Made by a program: the position numbers and the translations under genes. Below the pieces are notes generated by a model that had not been told where the DNA came from, ran no database searches, and saw only the letters and a list, made by a program, of their open reading frames with translations. Of a stretch of DNA of 64,000 bases, positions 11,921-22,875 are shown one piece after another. How positions within the stretch are numbered: the first letter of the stretch is position 1; every line of letters starts with the position of its first letter. The stretch comes from Margaritifera margaritifera (Eukaryota > Mollusca > Bivalvia > Unionida > Margaritiferidae), in the NCBI GenBank assembly GCA_029931535.1, contig JAQPZY010001660.1:7262001-7326000 (forward strand). Reading direction: 5' to 3'.

Positions 11921-13093
11921 ATTCACCAGACCAATAAGGTCAAGTGACTTTATAGTATGGCCCTGTGTTGGTTTTTCATCATCCATTGTGAATCATGCAT
12001 CCATCAACAATTGCTATTTAAAATTCTTCTCAGAAACCACCACTGGATCAATTTTGACCAAATTTAACATCCTGGAATGAAGAGATTTTAAGTTAGTAGT
12101 AATGATGCCAATCTGCCATCAAATATGGCCACCATTACTAACATATAAAAACCCTTAAATTACATTTTCTCAAAAACATCTCAACAGAACTTGGAGATAT
12201 TTGGCAGAAAGCAATCTTGGCATGGGCTTTTAGGTTTGTGAAAATTATGCCAATCTGCCATCCTATATGGCATTGCTAATGTAGATAAACCTTTTAAATA
12301 ATTTCTTCTCCAAAACCACTAAAGAGAAAAGCATCGTGGTATGAAGGACTTCCAAATTTGTACCAATGAGGCTGTAGCACCATCAATTATTTCTACCATT
12401 ACTTGGAAAAACCTTGAAAAAACTTTTTCTCAGAAAGATGCTCAACAGAATTTGACCAAATTAGAAAGCATCCTGGCACAGAGGGCTTTCAAGTTTGTAC
12501 AAATGATGCGAATCCACCATCAAATATGGCCACCATTGCAAAAACCAGAAACCTTTAAACAACTTTCCAAAAACTGCTCCACAGAATTTGACACAATGTG
12601 ACAGAATGCATCCTGGTATGAAGGGCTTTAAAGTTTATACAAATGATGCTGATCTGCAATTTTATATATATCTGCCATTACTAAAAATACAAAAATATTT
12701 CATCCACTTCTCAAGAACTGCTTAACAGAATTGGACCAAATTAGACAGAAAGCATCCAGTCACAAAAGGTCATCAGTTATTTACAAAAGATGCTGATTGC
12801 CATAAAAACTGGCAGCTGTTACTAAAAATAGGAAAACCTTTTAAAGATTAATTCTCAAAAACTAATCAACAGAATTGGACCAGCTTTGACAGAAAGCATT
12901 GAACAAATGATGCTAATCAAAATATGGATGAAGATACATAATATAGAGAAACCTTGAAACAATTGTGCATAGGAGGAAATTTTCTTTGAGAAAGTAATAT
13001 ACTGATTCCGATTTCTTGGCCAATTGCTCTTATATTGGCTGTTAGGCAGCTGTCAGTCAGTGAGATATCTCAGGTCCAGCTGGGCGTCTTGTT
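11921..13093. mobile_element. Tandem-core repetitive element, core type 2
   Basis: The head 'ccaataaggtcaagtgactt' and the text 'tatggccctg' match other heads in the window. Divergent core units follow, each with 'cagaatttgaccaaatt', 'gacagaaagcatcctgg', 'gggctttcaagtttgtac' and 'atatggccaccattac'. The tail near 13065-13092 is 'caggtccagctgggcgtctt'. Non-coding. It ends about 170 bp upstream of the first visible exon. Confidence 0.68.
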
Positions 13094-13262
13094 AGTTTTG
13101 ATCTTTCTGTAGATATAGTTGAATTAGAAACTGGTTTTCCTAGATGTTTAGTGTAAATAAAGATTACATTCATGATTTACCCAGTTTTAATAGTAAAGAT
13201 GTGTTTTTTTAAAATTATATGCTAACTAACATTTTATTTCTTAATGTTTTTATATTTACTAG

Positions 13263-13345
13263 ATTGATTCAATGAGAAAGCAAACAGATCACCACAGCAG
13301 GTCTGACGTACAGACTACACAGCTCAGAGGGCAGGTAGAGACCAG
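13263..13345 (+). CDS. Coiled-coil protein gene, exon a
   Basis: The first exon I can support, 83 nt, bounded by 'tatttactag' and AG/gtatgg. Frame 0 is set by the downstream exons and reads IDSMRKQTDHHSRSD then VQTTQLRGQVET. The last two bases (AG) complete an Arg codon with the first base of exon b. The peptide is polar and heptad-compatible. An initiating exon was not found upstream, so the preceding exon must end in phase 0 and lies outside the window or escaped me. A Met codon occurs within the exon but nothing marks it as the start. The gene family was not recognised. Confidence 0.8.
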
Positions 13346-13655
13346 GTATGGTCAGTTGTACCCACACACAAGCAGTAAAACAAACCTCATGATTAAAACC
13401 ATCATTTAAAAAATTAAAGAGTTTCATGACATCTTTAAAGTCTCTCATTATTATTGAAGTTTCAAATTAATATAAGATGGACAAGAAAAGAGATGTTTCT
13501 GAAATTCATATACTATGGTCCCTCACTTTAAGGTACCACAGCATATATAATGTTTGCCTGTTTATAACGATGGATCCCATTATGGTTCAGCGGGTTAACT
13601 TTGAATTTTGAAATTGCTGCTTAATCTCCTGATTTTTGTTCTTGGCTAATAGTAA
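13346..13655. other. Intron start; 'stationary-end' repeat fragment
   Basis: Contains 'tggtccctcactttaaggta' and 'ataacgatggatcccattat' at about 13515-13580. This is a fragment of the dispersed 'ccctcattataatg...gggagccat' family that is amplified at 14092-14620. Confidence 0.4.
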
Positions 13656-13916
13656 CCCATTATAGTATGATTTCACATATAACATACTCAATGATATTGT
13701 TATTTTGCATACATAATACCCATTATAGTATGATTTCACATATAACGTACTCAATGATATTGTTATTTTGCATACATAATACCCATTATAGTATGATTTC
13801 ACATATAACATACTCAATGATATTGTTATTTTGCATACATAATACCCATTATAGTATGATTTCACATATAACATACTCAATGATATTGTTATTTTGCATA
13901 CATAATACCCATTATA
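13656..13916. repeat. 63-bp minisatellite, about 4 copies
   Basis: The unit starts 'cccattatagtatgatttca'; copies at 13656 and 13719 show the exact period. Copies are almost identical, implying recent amplification. Open frames on both strands follow from 63 being a multiple of three. Confidence 0.95.
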
Positions 13917-14091
13917 ACTTTATCTGTATAGTTATGCAGTACACATGGCACCTATAAACAGTATTAAAGTAAGGGATCGCTGTAATTCTAGTCATTTTAT
14001 CTGTAGTTATTCAATAAAATGAGACTTTGAAGTTTTTGGTTGAGTTTTAATTCTGTGCTTAAGCTGTTTTGTGACTGTGTGGTCAAGTACA

Positions 14092-14620
14092 GCTACTCCC
14101 TCATTATAATGTTGTTCATGGGAGCCATAGAGTTTACCACCTTATAGTGAGGCTGTCTTATAATGAAGTACATGATACAGGACTCATTATAATGCTGTCC
14201 ATGGGAGCCATAGAGTTTACCACCATATAGTGAGGCTGTCTTATAATGAAGTACATGATACAGGACTCATTATAATGCTGTCCATGGGAGCCATAGAGTT
14301 TACCACCATATAGTGAGGCTGTCTTATAATGAAGTACACTATACAAGATACACTATACTCATTATAATGTTGTCCATGGGAGCCATGCAATATACCACCT
14401 TATAGTGGGACTGCCTTATAATAAAGTCCATAATACAGTATTCCCTCATTATAATGCTGTTCATGGGAGCCATAGAGTGTACCACCTCATAGTGAGACTG
14501 CCCTATAATGAAGTACATTATACATAATTTTATTTCAACTTAATAAAATGTGATCCATGACCATGCTCTCCTTATAACAAGAACCAAGTTATAATGAAGG
14601 GCCTGATAGCGAGGGTGTGC
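14092..14620. repeat. 83-bp array derived from a dispersed element
   Basis: The unit includes 'ctcattataatgctgtccat', 'gggagccatagagtttacca' and 'ttataatgaagtaca'; copies at 14182 and 14265 give 83 bp. About six units diverge towards the right. Single or decayed relatives occur near 13515, 28400, 37000 and 38795, so a piece of a dispersed repeat seems to have become tandem here. Confidence 0.85.
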
Positions 14621-15059
14621 AGTATTTTATATTTCATTATGAGATGTATATAAAGTTGTAATTTGAAACAAGATTGATGGTCATTGATGTGACTGTTTGG
14701 ATTGTTTTTCAACAAAGCATAGGATTTTCTCTTATATGTAACCTACATTCTTCCTTTACGCAATCAATATAGAGTGTATTGCTAAAGAGAAACATGAAAA
14801 ACAGATTCACAAACATCAGAAACAAATTGTATAGAACTTCCAGTCAAAATGTTTATTTTTTCTCCAGTACTGAGTATATCAATAGGTAAATTGTACCAAG
14901 GAAAAGAGGCCAAACTTTAGAACAAGTTTCTATTATGTTACAACTGTTCAAAAATAACAAAAGTTTAAGACAAAATTATTTGTAATAAGAATGTAATAGT
15001 ATAAAAGAGTAGACTGTTTGTTTCACCTTGCTTTGTCATCCATTACATAAACAAGAACT
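14621..15059. other. Unassigned intronic stretch
   Basis: Nothing recognisable. 'gcataggattttctcttata' and 'gtaacctacattcttccttt' near 14720 have an inverted partner near 18300-18330 ('aaggaagattgtaggttaca'). Confidence 0.4.
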
Positions 15060-16381
15060 GGTGGAATGAAGGAGCATGTGTTAGAAAAAAATTCCACTTC
15101 TTATGATATCTAGTTGGTCCTAAATGAAAATGATTCTGCTTGGACAACCAATATGGCCACCACAGCAGCCATTTTGAAAATCTTGTTATTGCTACTCCTC
15201 CTGAATGGATTGACACATCAACATGCGTGTTTCAGTAAAAGACTTTTTATGATGTCTTGTTGACCCTAAACGAAAATGGTGCTAATCTGAAATCCAATAT
15301 GTCCACCATGGCAGCCATCTTGAAAATCTTTTTATTGCTTCTCATCTTGAACAGAAAGTCATATCAACATGAGATTTTCACCAGAAGAATTCTTATGATG
15401 TCTGGTTGGTCCTAAATGAAAATGGTTCCACTTGGACATCCAGTATGCATGGCCACCGCAGTGGCCATGTTGACAATTTTACCACTCCCCTCCCAAATGG
15501 ATGGTCATATCAACATGGGGTTTTCAGTAAAAGACTTTTTATGAAGTGAGCTTGGTCCTAAATAAAAATGGTGCTGATCTGATGTCCAATGTGAGCACAC
15601 AGCAGCCATCTTGAAAATCTTTTTATCTCTACTCCTCCTGAATGGAAAGTCATATCAGTATGGGGTTTTCAACAGAAGACTTCTTAAGGTGTCAGGTTGG
15701 TCTTAAATGAAAATTGTGCTAATCTGTTATCCAATATGGCTGCCACAGTAGCCATCTTGAAACTGTTAACGCTACTCCTCATAGGCCTTTCAGTTTTTTA
15801 CAGATGTCAATCTGCCTTCATATATGGCTGCTGTTACAAAAAATAGAAAAATCTTTCAGTGACTTCTACTCATAAATCTCAACATAATTTGACCAAATAT
15901 GACAGAAAGCATTCTGGAATGAAGGCTATTCAGTTTTATACAAATGGTACCAATCCATGATCAAATTTGGCTTCATTACTAACAACAAAAACTTGAAACT
16001 TTAAATAACTTTTTCTGAAAATATAGTCAACAGAATTTTACTAAACTTGACAGAGAGCATTTTGTCATAAAGTTCTTTTAGTTTGCACAATTGATGCTGA
16101 TCCATGATTCAGTATGGCCCTAGTTACTGAAAATATAAAAACCATTAAACAACTTCTTTTCAAGAACCGGTCAACACAAGTTGACCAAATTTCACAGAAA
16201 GCATAAGGCCTAGCAAGTGTATGATGCTGATCTCTAGCTGCCATTGGAAACAATTATACCAAATCTTTAAATGTCAGAAAGCATCATACTAACACAGATT
16301 TCTTGCCCAGATGCCCTTGTGTTTGGCTTTTAAATGGACATCATAGAGGTGAGTGATGTTATGCCCACTTGTGCCTCTTAT
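15060..16381. mobile_element. Chimeric tandem-core element, core types 3 then 2
   Basis: From about 15110 to 15770 the units are type 3: 'cctaaatgaaaatggt', 'ccaatatggccaccaca', 'gcagccatcttgaaaat', 'ctactcctcctgaatgg'. Spacing between 'gccatnttgaaaat' motifs is about 146 bp (15171, 15317, 15463, 15605, 15751). Near 15775-15800 the text changes to type 2 units ('gacagaaagcattctgg', 'aatttgaccaaat') and ends with the common tail 'atgcccacttgtgcctctta'. The single body joins two core families. Confidence 0.65.
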
Positions 16382-16426
16382 TTCATCATGCAATCAAATT
16401 TATCACCTTTATGTTTTCATTCGTAG

Positions 16427-16560
16427 ATACTGCTTGGGGCCCAAGAGAGCATAAACAAAGTGATGAATAGCATTCCCATTTGGCCCAATTTTGTTGTCCC
16501 CAGCTGTGAAAGCAAAAAAACATGGAAATGGTCAGTGGCTATCAGTCCATGCACAAGTTT
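16427..16560 (+). other. Orphan open island with splice-like borders
   Basis: Open for 134 nt between 'cattcgtag' and gtaaga, richer in G+C than its surroundings, reading ILLGAQESINKVMNSIP and onward. Its phase does not allow insertion between exons a and b without a stop, so it is not an exon of the coiled-coil gene in the same transcript. It could be a chance frame or a relic of an inserted cDNA. I do not recognise the peptide on either strand. Confidence 0.2.
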
Positions 16561-16823
16561 GTAAGAACTGTAGCATACACAGTTTTTACTTGATTTCAAC
16601 CAAGTTTGCTTTGAAGCTTTATCTTGGAAATAGCTTGGGTGATTTTCAGGATGAACAGATTTAGCTGTATGTTTAGCTCACCTGGCCATAAGGTCAAGTG
16701 AACTTGTGGTATGGCCCTGCGTCCATTGTCTGTCCATCAGTCAACAATTACATGTTACCACTCTGGAGGTTATATTTCTGATCCAATTTTGGTCAAACTT
16801 GGATTACAAGCTCATATCAAGAT

Positions 16824-16964
16824 ATTGGACAAGTTTTAGTGACACACATTAATGATAGTGGTGATCTTGCATTGGACAAGTTTTAGTGACACACATTAAT
16901 GATAGTGGTGATCTTGCATTGGACAAGTTTTAGTGACACACATTAATGATAGTGGTGATCTTGC
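16824..16964. repeat. 47-bp triplication
   Basis: Three identical copies starting 'attggacaagttttagtgac' at 16824, 16871 and 16918. Confidence 0.95.
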
Positions 16965-17387
16965 ATCTGATTGACTGAGCTTATTGCCACTTGGAGGTCA
17001 TATCTCTGATCTGATTGTGATCAGGCTTGGAATTTGGGCTTATATCACTAAAATCTTGGACAAGTTTGACAATGAGCAAAATCCATGCATATTAATGAGG
17101 TGATCTTGCATCTGGTTGGCTGAGCACGTTAACAACTTTGGAGGCCATATTTCTGATCCAATTTTGATCAGTCATGGAATATAAGCCTATATTATCATGA
17201 TCTCTGACAAATTTGATGATGAGCAAGATCCATGCATATTTATTGAGATGATCTTCCATCTGATTGACTGAGTTTGTCAACACTAGTGACTCTATTTATG
17301 ATTAGATTTTGATCAAAGTTGTTAAATAGTCTTTTACCATCAGGATGTTGGATGAGTTTAATTATGAGCAAGATCTTTAGTATTTAT

Positions 17388-17498
17388 GGGATAATCTTGT
17401 ATCTGATTGGCTGATGGAATAATTTTGTATCTGATTGGCTGATGGGATAATCTTGTATCTGATTGGCTGATGGGATAATTTTGTATCTGATTGGCTGA
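17388..17498. repeat. 28-bp tandem repeat, 4 copies
   Basis: Copies of 'gggataatcttgtatctgat' plus 'tggctgat', a local expansion within a core unit of the surrounding element. Confidence 0.92.
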
Positions 17499-17642
17499 GC
17501 TTGTTACCACTCCAGGAACTGAAGTTGCATTCGATTTTGCTCAGACTTGGTAAATAAGCTTAATTAACAAGTGAGATCTGCCCATATTGATGACAGAGGT
17601 GATCTTGCATAAGGTTGGGTGAGCTTGGTTTTTCTAAAGAGA

Positions 17643-18740
17643 GTACAGTGTAACCTGCCTTAGTCAACACCTCCACAGAGTGGACACCAATTATAACAAA
17701 CACTTCAAGGATCCTAAATCGAAAGTCTTCTGTAATTGTTCTTTATATACATGTAGCAGACACATGTCTAAAGTGGAGAGCAGACAAAGTTTCATATAAC
17801 AGACATCATAGGTGCATGGATTTGCATCCCTTGCAGTTTGACCCACAGTTGCTATTGAATATATACAGATTTGTGAAGCCCAAATTGTTTTGACAGTTAA
17901 CTACTCAGTGGACAATGACCTTTTTCCAATAGCTCTAATATTATATCAAAAGATCACTTAATATAATTAGCATTGATTTCATAACGGGTATAATCATGCT
18001 TCAGTCAGATCAAAAGGAGTACAGTTATGGTGAGCCATATGGGTACCCTACTGATAAACAAAATGGTACTTCTGAATATCTTGTGCATTAAACAGTTCAT
18101 GAGTGAGTATGGGTGACTAGATCTGGCTGAAATTTAGTGGTCGCAATTTAAATCCTTACATATGAAGGTATGATGTATAATGCTGACTTTAGTGAAGAAA
18201 ATGTATTTAAAGGTCAGTAATGCACACAAGTTCTCTACTTCCACTTAAGGTTTTTTAGCATTACAAGTCCTATGATTTTTTACATAGGGAAATGTTTGCT
18301 CTGTAAAAGGAAGATTGTAGGTTACATATAAGAGCAAATAATATAAATGACAACAATTTTACATTTTGATTTTGGACAAAATCACTGTTGACAACACTTC
18401 CAAGTATTGGAATCAAATAATGTTGTTTTTACCTTTGTCCTTCATATGATGCTGTGTTTAAATAGATTTTTAAATTTAATTATAAAATTATTTGTTGATG
18501 AGCAGGATTAAAAACCCTTGTGATTGTGATTGCATTAACATTTTTAATACAATTCTTGTTTAATTTTTAACTAATTGTGCATTTCATTGTTTAGCTTCAC
18601 TGCTACTAGATTTTGACATTTTCATTGCCGGATTTTCTTCTTATGTAATAGTTATAGCCATAAACTGACTAAAAATGGCCTTGCATTGTGACATCTTTTG
18701 AACACTCTAGCATCTACATCTTTTGTTTGGTATTAACTAC
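17643..18740. other. Intronic stretch with a possible DNA-element fragment
   Basis: 17645-17870 begins 'tacagtgtaacctgccttag' and includes 'tgcagtttgacccacagttg', resembling the ends of the element at 7790-9255, but no proper TIR pair could be made. The rest is AT-rich with nothing recognised. Confidence 0.35.
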
Positions 18741-18872
18741 ATTGCCTGGAAAACTTTATCAAAACCACATTGCCTGGAAAACTTTATCAAAACCACATTG
18801 CCTGGAAAACTTTATCAAAGCCACATTGCCTGGAAAACTTTATCAAAACCACATTGCCTGGAAAACTTTATC
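18741..18872. repeat. 29-bp minisatellite, about 4.5 copies
   Basis: The unit 'attgcctggaaaactttatc' plus 'aaaaccac' repeats at 18741, 18770, 18799, 18828 and 18857 with almost no divergence. Confidence 0.96.
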
Positions 18873-19243
18873 TCATCATGAAAATCAGCATATTTTGACC
18901 ATATTTTACATAGTTTTGGCCCTTGGTTGACCTAGAGTATCTTAATGGCTTGTGAAACTAGTATTAAATTTTTTTTTTATTTCAATCATATCAATCATAA
19001 AACTTCATATTAGCAAGGTCATAGATGATATAAATTTCAAGAAAGATTTTGACCATATTTTACTGAGCTGCTGCTTATTAGTGACTCAGTACTTCATCCA
19101 GTTTCCTGTGCTCCAACCATTTATTGGTGGGCAGCAGGGTACAGTTGCCAAATTAGTGGCAGCTTCTTTTTTAGATGGATTAAATATGATTGAATTAGGA
19201 GGAATTCGTATTAAAACTTAAAATTGTATGCTTTGTCTTTCAG

Positions 19244-19339
19244 ATTGGCAGAGTTGCGAGATGTACTCATAGACCTTAGAGCCAAGCAAGAAGATGAACA
19301 GGCTGAAAGACGAAATTTGGAAACCAACATGCAGCAAAA
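19244..19339 (+). CDS. Coiled-coil protein gene, exon b
   Basis: A 96-nt exon after a good acceptor (tgctttgtctttcag) and before AA/gtaagaa. It enters and leaves in phase 2, so it could be skipped without shifting the frame. It completes an Arg codon from exon a and reads LAELRDVLIDLRAKQ, then EDEQAERRNLETNMQQ. Leucines spaced by three and four residues with Glu/Arg/Lys between them indicate a coiled coil. The donor region is part of a local duplication series: three more AAGTAAGT-like sites follow in the next 290 bp. Reading past the true donor meets TAA at once. Confidence 0.9.
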
Positions 19340-19735
19340 GTAAGAAATAAATATGAGAGATAGAGATAGAATCATACAGGCATACAGAGACAGATAGAAA
19401 CAACAAAAGTAAGTGATAGAGATAGATGGGCACACAGACGGACTTACTTGTACCATGCACACATATCAGTTACAGCAATTTATATCATGACAATTGCATG
19501 CAAGAAATGCAAGGCAGAAGTAAGTAATAGAGACAGATGGGCAGGCAGACTGACTTGTATTATGCACACATATCAATTACAGCAATTTATATCATGACAA
19601 TTATGCACAAGAAATACAAGGCTGAAGTAAGTAATAAAGATAGATGGGCAGGCAGACACACTTGCTTGAATTATGCACACATATCAATTACAGCAGTTTA
19701 TCATGTCAATTGCACACAAGAAATGCAAAGCTTGT
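19330..19735. repeat. About 110-bp tandem repeat covering the exon b donor
   Basis: Three to four copies of a unit with 'agtaagtaatagagacagat', 'gggcaggcagac' and 'cacacatatcaattacagca'; the AAGTAAG motifs lie at about 19340, 19409, 19520 and 19627. The first, most diverged copy overlaps the end of exon b; the last runs up to the acceptor of exon c. Confidence 0.8.
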
Positions 19736-19762
19736 TTACACGTGACTTTCAATTTATTCCAG

Positions 19763-19988
19763 AATCGGTGAGCTGTATACAGCAATAAATGAACAAACCC
19801 GTAAACGAGAGGAGACCATGCACAGTGTTGACATGGTGCTACGGGAGAAAGAGCATAATGCACAAAGTGACAGACTGAATCTTACATCAAAATTAAATGA
19901 CTCTGCAGAGGAAATGAACAAAAAACTGCTTGCAAAGGAAATGAAACTTAGGGAGGAAATACAAACAAAATATCTACAGCTTGAGAAG
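19763..19988 (+). CDS. Coiled-coil protein gene, exon c
   Basis: A 226-nt exon, the longest seen, between 'caatttattccag' and AAG/gtaaaag. It enters in phase 2 and leaves in phase 0, encoding 75 whole codons plus the completion of a Lys codon. It reads IGELYTAINEQTRKREE and later SKLNDSAEEMNKKLLAKE, ending with an EIQTKYLQLEK segment. Highly charged, no Pro, few Gly: a continuous alpha-helical coiled coil is expected. The following intron is about 7.1 kb and holds a piggyBac relic and the 26-bp satellite. Confidence 0.92.
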
Positions 19989-20106
19989 GTAAAAGACTAA
20001 TATTTGTAAAAAGATTGTAGGAACATGTTTTTCTGTCAGAAAGTCATTTGAAAAGAAAGATATATATGTAAGATAAAACAAACACAGTATAATGAATATT
20101 TATTTT

Positions 20107-20945
20107 TAGTTCTACTAGTGAAAGACTAGAAGTGTTTATGCAGTGGTGCTATGTCCGTCATATATCCATTGTCCATATTCATCTGTTGTCCATTGTCCAT
20201 TAGCAATAGTTTTGTTATCGCTGCTGCACCTAAACTACTTGTAGGAAAGTTATGAAACTTGGTACATAGTTTCATTCTGAGGTCAATTTGGTCCTAAATG
20301 AAAATGATGCCTCTCAGATATCCAATATGGTTACCATGGTAGAAATCTAGAAAATCTTGTTATTGTTGCTTATCCGGAATGAATGGTAATATCAGCATGG
20401 GGTTGGTTATCAGTAAAACACTTCTTACAATATGTATTGAACCTAAATAAAAAGGGTACCAATCTGATTTACAATGTGGTCACCATGGCAGCCATCTTGA
20501 ATGGGGTTTTCACTAAAACACTTTCTATTATATGTAGTTGGTTCTAAATGAAAATAATGTTGATGTGACCATCACATGGCCACTTTAGCTGCCATCTTTA
20601 AAATCTTATTATTGCTATTCCTTCTGAATGGATGGTCATATTGACATTGGGGTTTCTCTGAAAACCTATGATGCCAATCTGACCTACAGCATGGCCACTA
20701 CAGTGGCCATATTGAAAATCTTGTTATCCCTACTCCTTCCGAAAGGATGGTAATATTAACATGGAGTTTTCACTAAAACTCTTCTTACAGTATGTAATTG
20801 GACCTAAATAAAAGTTATACCTATCTGACTACCAAAATGGCTGCCACTGTGACCAGCTTGAATATCTTGTTATAGCTACTCCTGAAAGATATCAGTAGTT
20901 CTTTTGACATGGGTGTTTCACTAAAACAATTATTGTGATAAGTAG
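20107..20945. mobile_element. Tandem-core repetitive element, core type 3
   Basis: Head 'tctactagtgaaagactaga' with 'tatgcagtggtgctatgtcc', then four to five units with 'cctaaatgaaaatgatg', 'gccatcttgaatggggttt' and 'ctactcctgaa'. Same family as 62466-63460. It is cut off on the right by the probable piggyBac end at about 20952. Confidence 0.62.
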
Positions 20946-20951
20946 TATGCC

Positions 20952-22870
20952 TTAGCCCTTTACCTTACATGAGCACTTTCAGATGCCTTTACACATTCCA
21001 GTTGAAGCGAATTTAGATGCATCCATCTGATACAAGCATGTTTGGACACCTGTGCACCATATACCTACAGTAAATATCAGCCATTATGAGCAGGTTTTTG
21101 TGGTACCACCTTTAGGGAATACTCCTTTTTTAAATTATAGTTATTGAGGTAAATTATTATGCTATCAGATTACATGGTTGCTTTTTAAGATAAGGACATA
21201 ATCTGCTAGTTAAAAATAGTTACTAATAGAGGCTGTGGATTTCATTTGGCAGTTTTTAGAGAATTTGGATGATGAGAATTACAACTTTGAAGGCTTCAAG
21301 AAGTTGGTTATAGGCACAGATATTGATGTAGGCAATGTTGATTTTGATAGTTTATCAGATTTGGATGATATGAGTGATATAAACAGGGACAAGGAACTGG
21401 TAGATTTAGAGATCGAGGAAGGTCATGGGTGGTCACACCTTCAATGACATGATGATGAAGGAATTCGCTCATGCATCGGGGCCAAAACTGCCACAGTAGC
21501 TAGATGTGAATAAAGCATCACCTTGTGATTATTTTACTTCATTATAACAAATATTGCAAGACACACAAACAACTATGCACACTGGAAAATGGGGCAACAG
21601 GGGGTAGATAACACACGGTTGGTGGAGACCACACCTCAGGAAATTAGAGCCCATTTCAGCATTAATGTGTTAATGGGCAGCAATTACTTGCCTGAGACAA
21701 ATATGTATTGGTCAACATACAGTCTGATTGGCAATGTTGAAAATATAATGATATGCAACCAGTTTCAAAAGCTGAACCAGTACTTGTGTGTCTGATAGAG
21801 AGAATGAACCTTCCAAGAGATAATCCAATCTTTGATAGGCTATACAAAGTTAATTTGATCATTGAACATGTCAATGAGACATTCCCTGGCAATTAGAATA
21901 TGTCCAGAGAGGCATCTGTCAATGAAGCTATCATAAACTTCTTTAGATGCCTCTCCTTTTGCCAATTCATGCCTGCAAAAGCCATAAAGAGAGGTATCAA
22001 AATTTGGATGCTTTGCAATGCCCATGGCTAACTTGTCATGCTTTGATGTTTACCTTGGCAATCAAGGTAAGAGTAACAACACTGATCATGGCCTTGCTTA
22101 GTGTAGAAACAAAACCATTATTTATATTTTGACAACTTCTTTACCAACATCAGTTTGCTGATACATCTGCATGTAAATGGTTTGAATGCATATGTTCAGT
22201 CAGGGTAAACCATAACAACTTTCCCAAATCATTAAAAAAAACCACAGGCAGTTAAGAAAAGATTACAAAATCTTGCAGAAGGAGGTACAAATCTAACTAT
22301 ATTAGTCTGGAAAGACAACATTTAAGAAAAATAAAATGTCTCCACCCTGGGTGATCCAAAGTTCAAATGCAGGCTGAAAGTCATTTTGTCCCCAATATTG
22401 CAGATGTTCCTTAACCCCATGCAGTTTACAGCTGTAACAAGTACATGGGAGGGGTAGACTTTCATGACCCAATCTGGATGAAGTATGATGTAAAAAGAAA
22501 TTTCAAAATATGGTGGAAAATTGTGCTGCCAGTATAAATGCCTCCAAAATGCAAAAGTATTAACAGCTACTCTCAAAATGACTTCAGATTAGACCTAGTA
22601 ATGGATTTGATGGGGGGATACATGAAGTGTTCAATGATCAAGGGTAGAAATGGATCACCAGGGCTAGTAGAAGTTGAAGACATTCAGTGCCAGATCAATG
22701 TTCACCTCTGTGGATGCTGTTACTATCATCAAAAGCAGCTCCAGAGCAGCGAGAAACCATGTGTGGGTGTTCCGTTTTGTGGTGTGCATCTGTGCAGGGA
22801 TGGATGTCATATCAGATTTTATAATATGTGAGCTATGTGTTTCAAATTGGTGTAAACAAGCTTAGGTTTC
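20952..22870 (+). mobile_element. Decayed piggyBac element
   Basis: The left boundary is proposed at TTAGCCCTTTACCTTA (20952), similar to piggyBac ends, which start CCC next to a TTAA target site; here the target would be TTAG. The transposase relic follows at 21235-22833. No matching right end is visible before the satellite that begins at 22876, so the right terminus is lost, too diverged, or replaced by the satellite. Confidence 0.6.
21235..22833 (+). pseudogene. piggyBac transposase-like (PGBD) pseudogene
   Basis: Segments in three frames line up, in order, with piggyBac transposases. An acidic N-terminal region (21235-21447) is followed by 'FAHASGPKLP' and 'TTPQEIRAHFSINVLMG', then 'YWSTYSLIGN' (to about 21795), 'RDNPIFDRLYKV' (21816 on), 'MPAKAIKRGIKIWMLC' (about 21967), 'FDNFFTNISLLIHL' (about 22128), 'CNKYMGGVDFHDPIW' (22433-22477), 'DFRLDLVMDLMGGY' (about 22580) and a Cys-rich C-terminus (about 22690-22830). 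In the family three Asp residues are catalytic. Here the first appears replaced by Asn (SVNEAI, 21921-21923), while the Asp of DNFFT (22131) and of MGGVD (22457) remain. Several stops and frameshifts show it is dead. Confidence 0.88.
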
Positions 22871-22875
22871 ACCTG

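Larger units (their letters stand above)
16675..17642. mobile_element. Tandem-core repetitive element, core type 1
   Basis: The head 'agctcacctggccataaggt' plus 'tggtatggccctgcgtcc' is the cleanest head in the window. Core units are the same type as at 4890-7381 ('tgattggctgagcttgtt', 'gatcaaacttgg'). Two nested amplifications lie inside: a 47-bp unit three times (16824-16964) and a 28-bp unit four times (17388-17498). No clear tail is visible; it runs into another repeat at about 17645. Confidence 0.68.

Noticed and set aside
21662..22025. Minus-strand frames in the piggyBac region as genes
   Set aside because: They are shadows of the plus-strand transposase relic, which matches its family in order.
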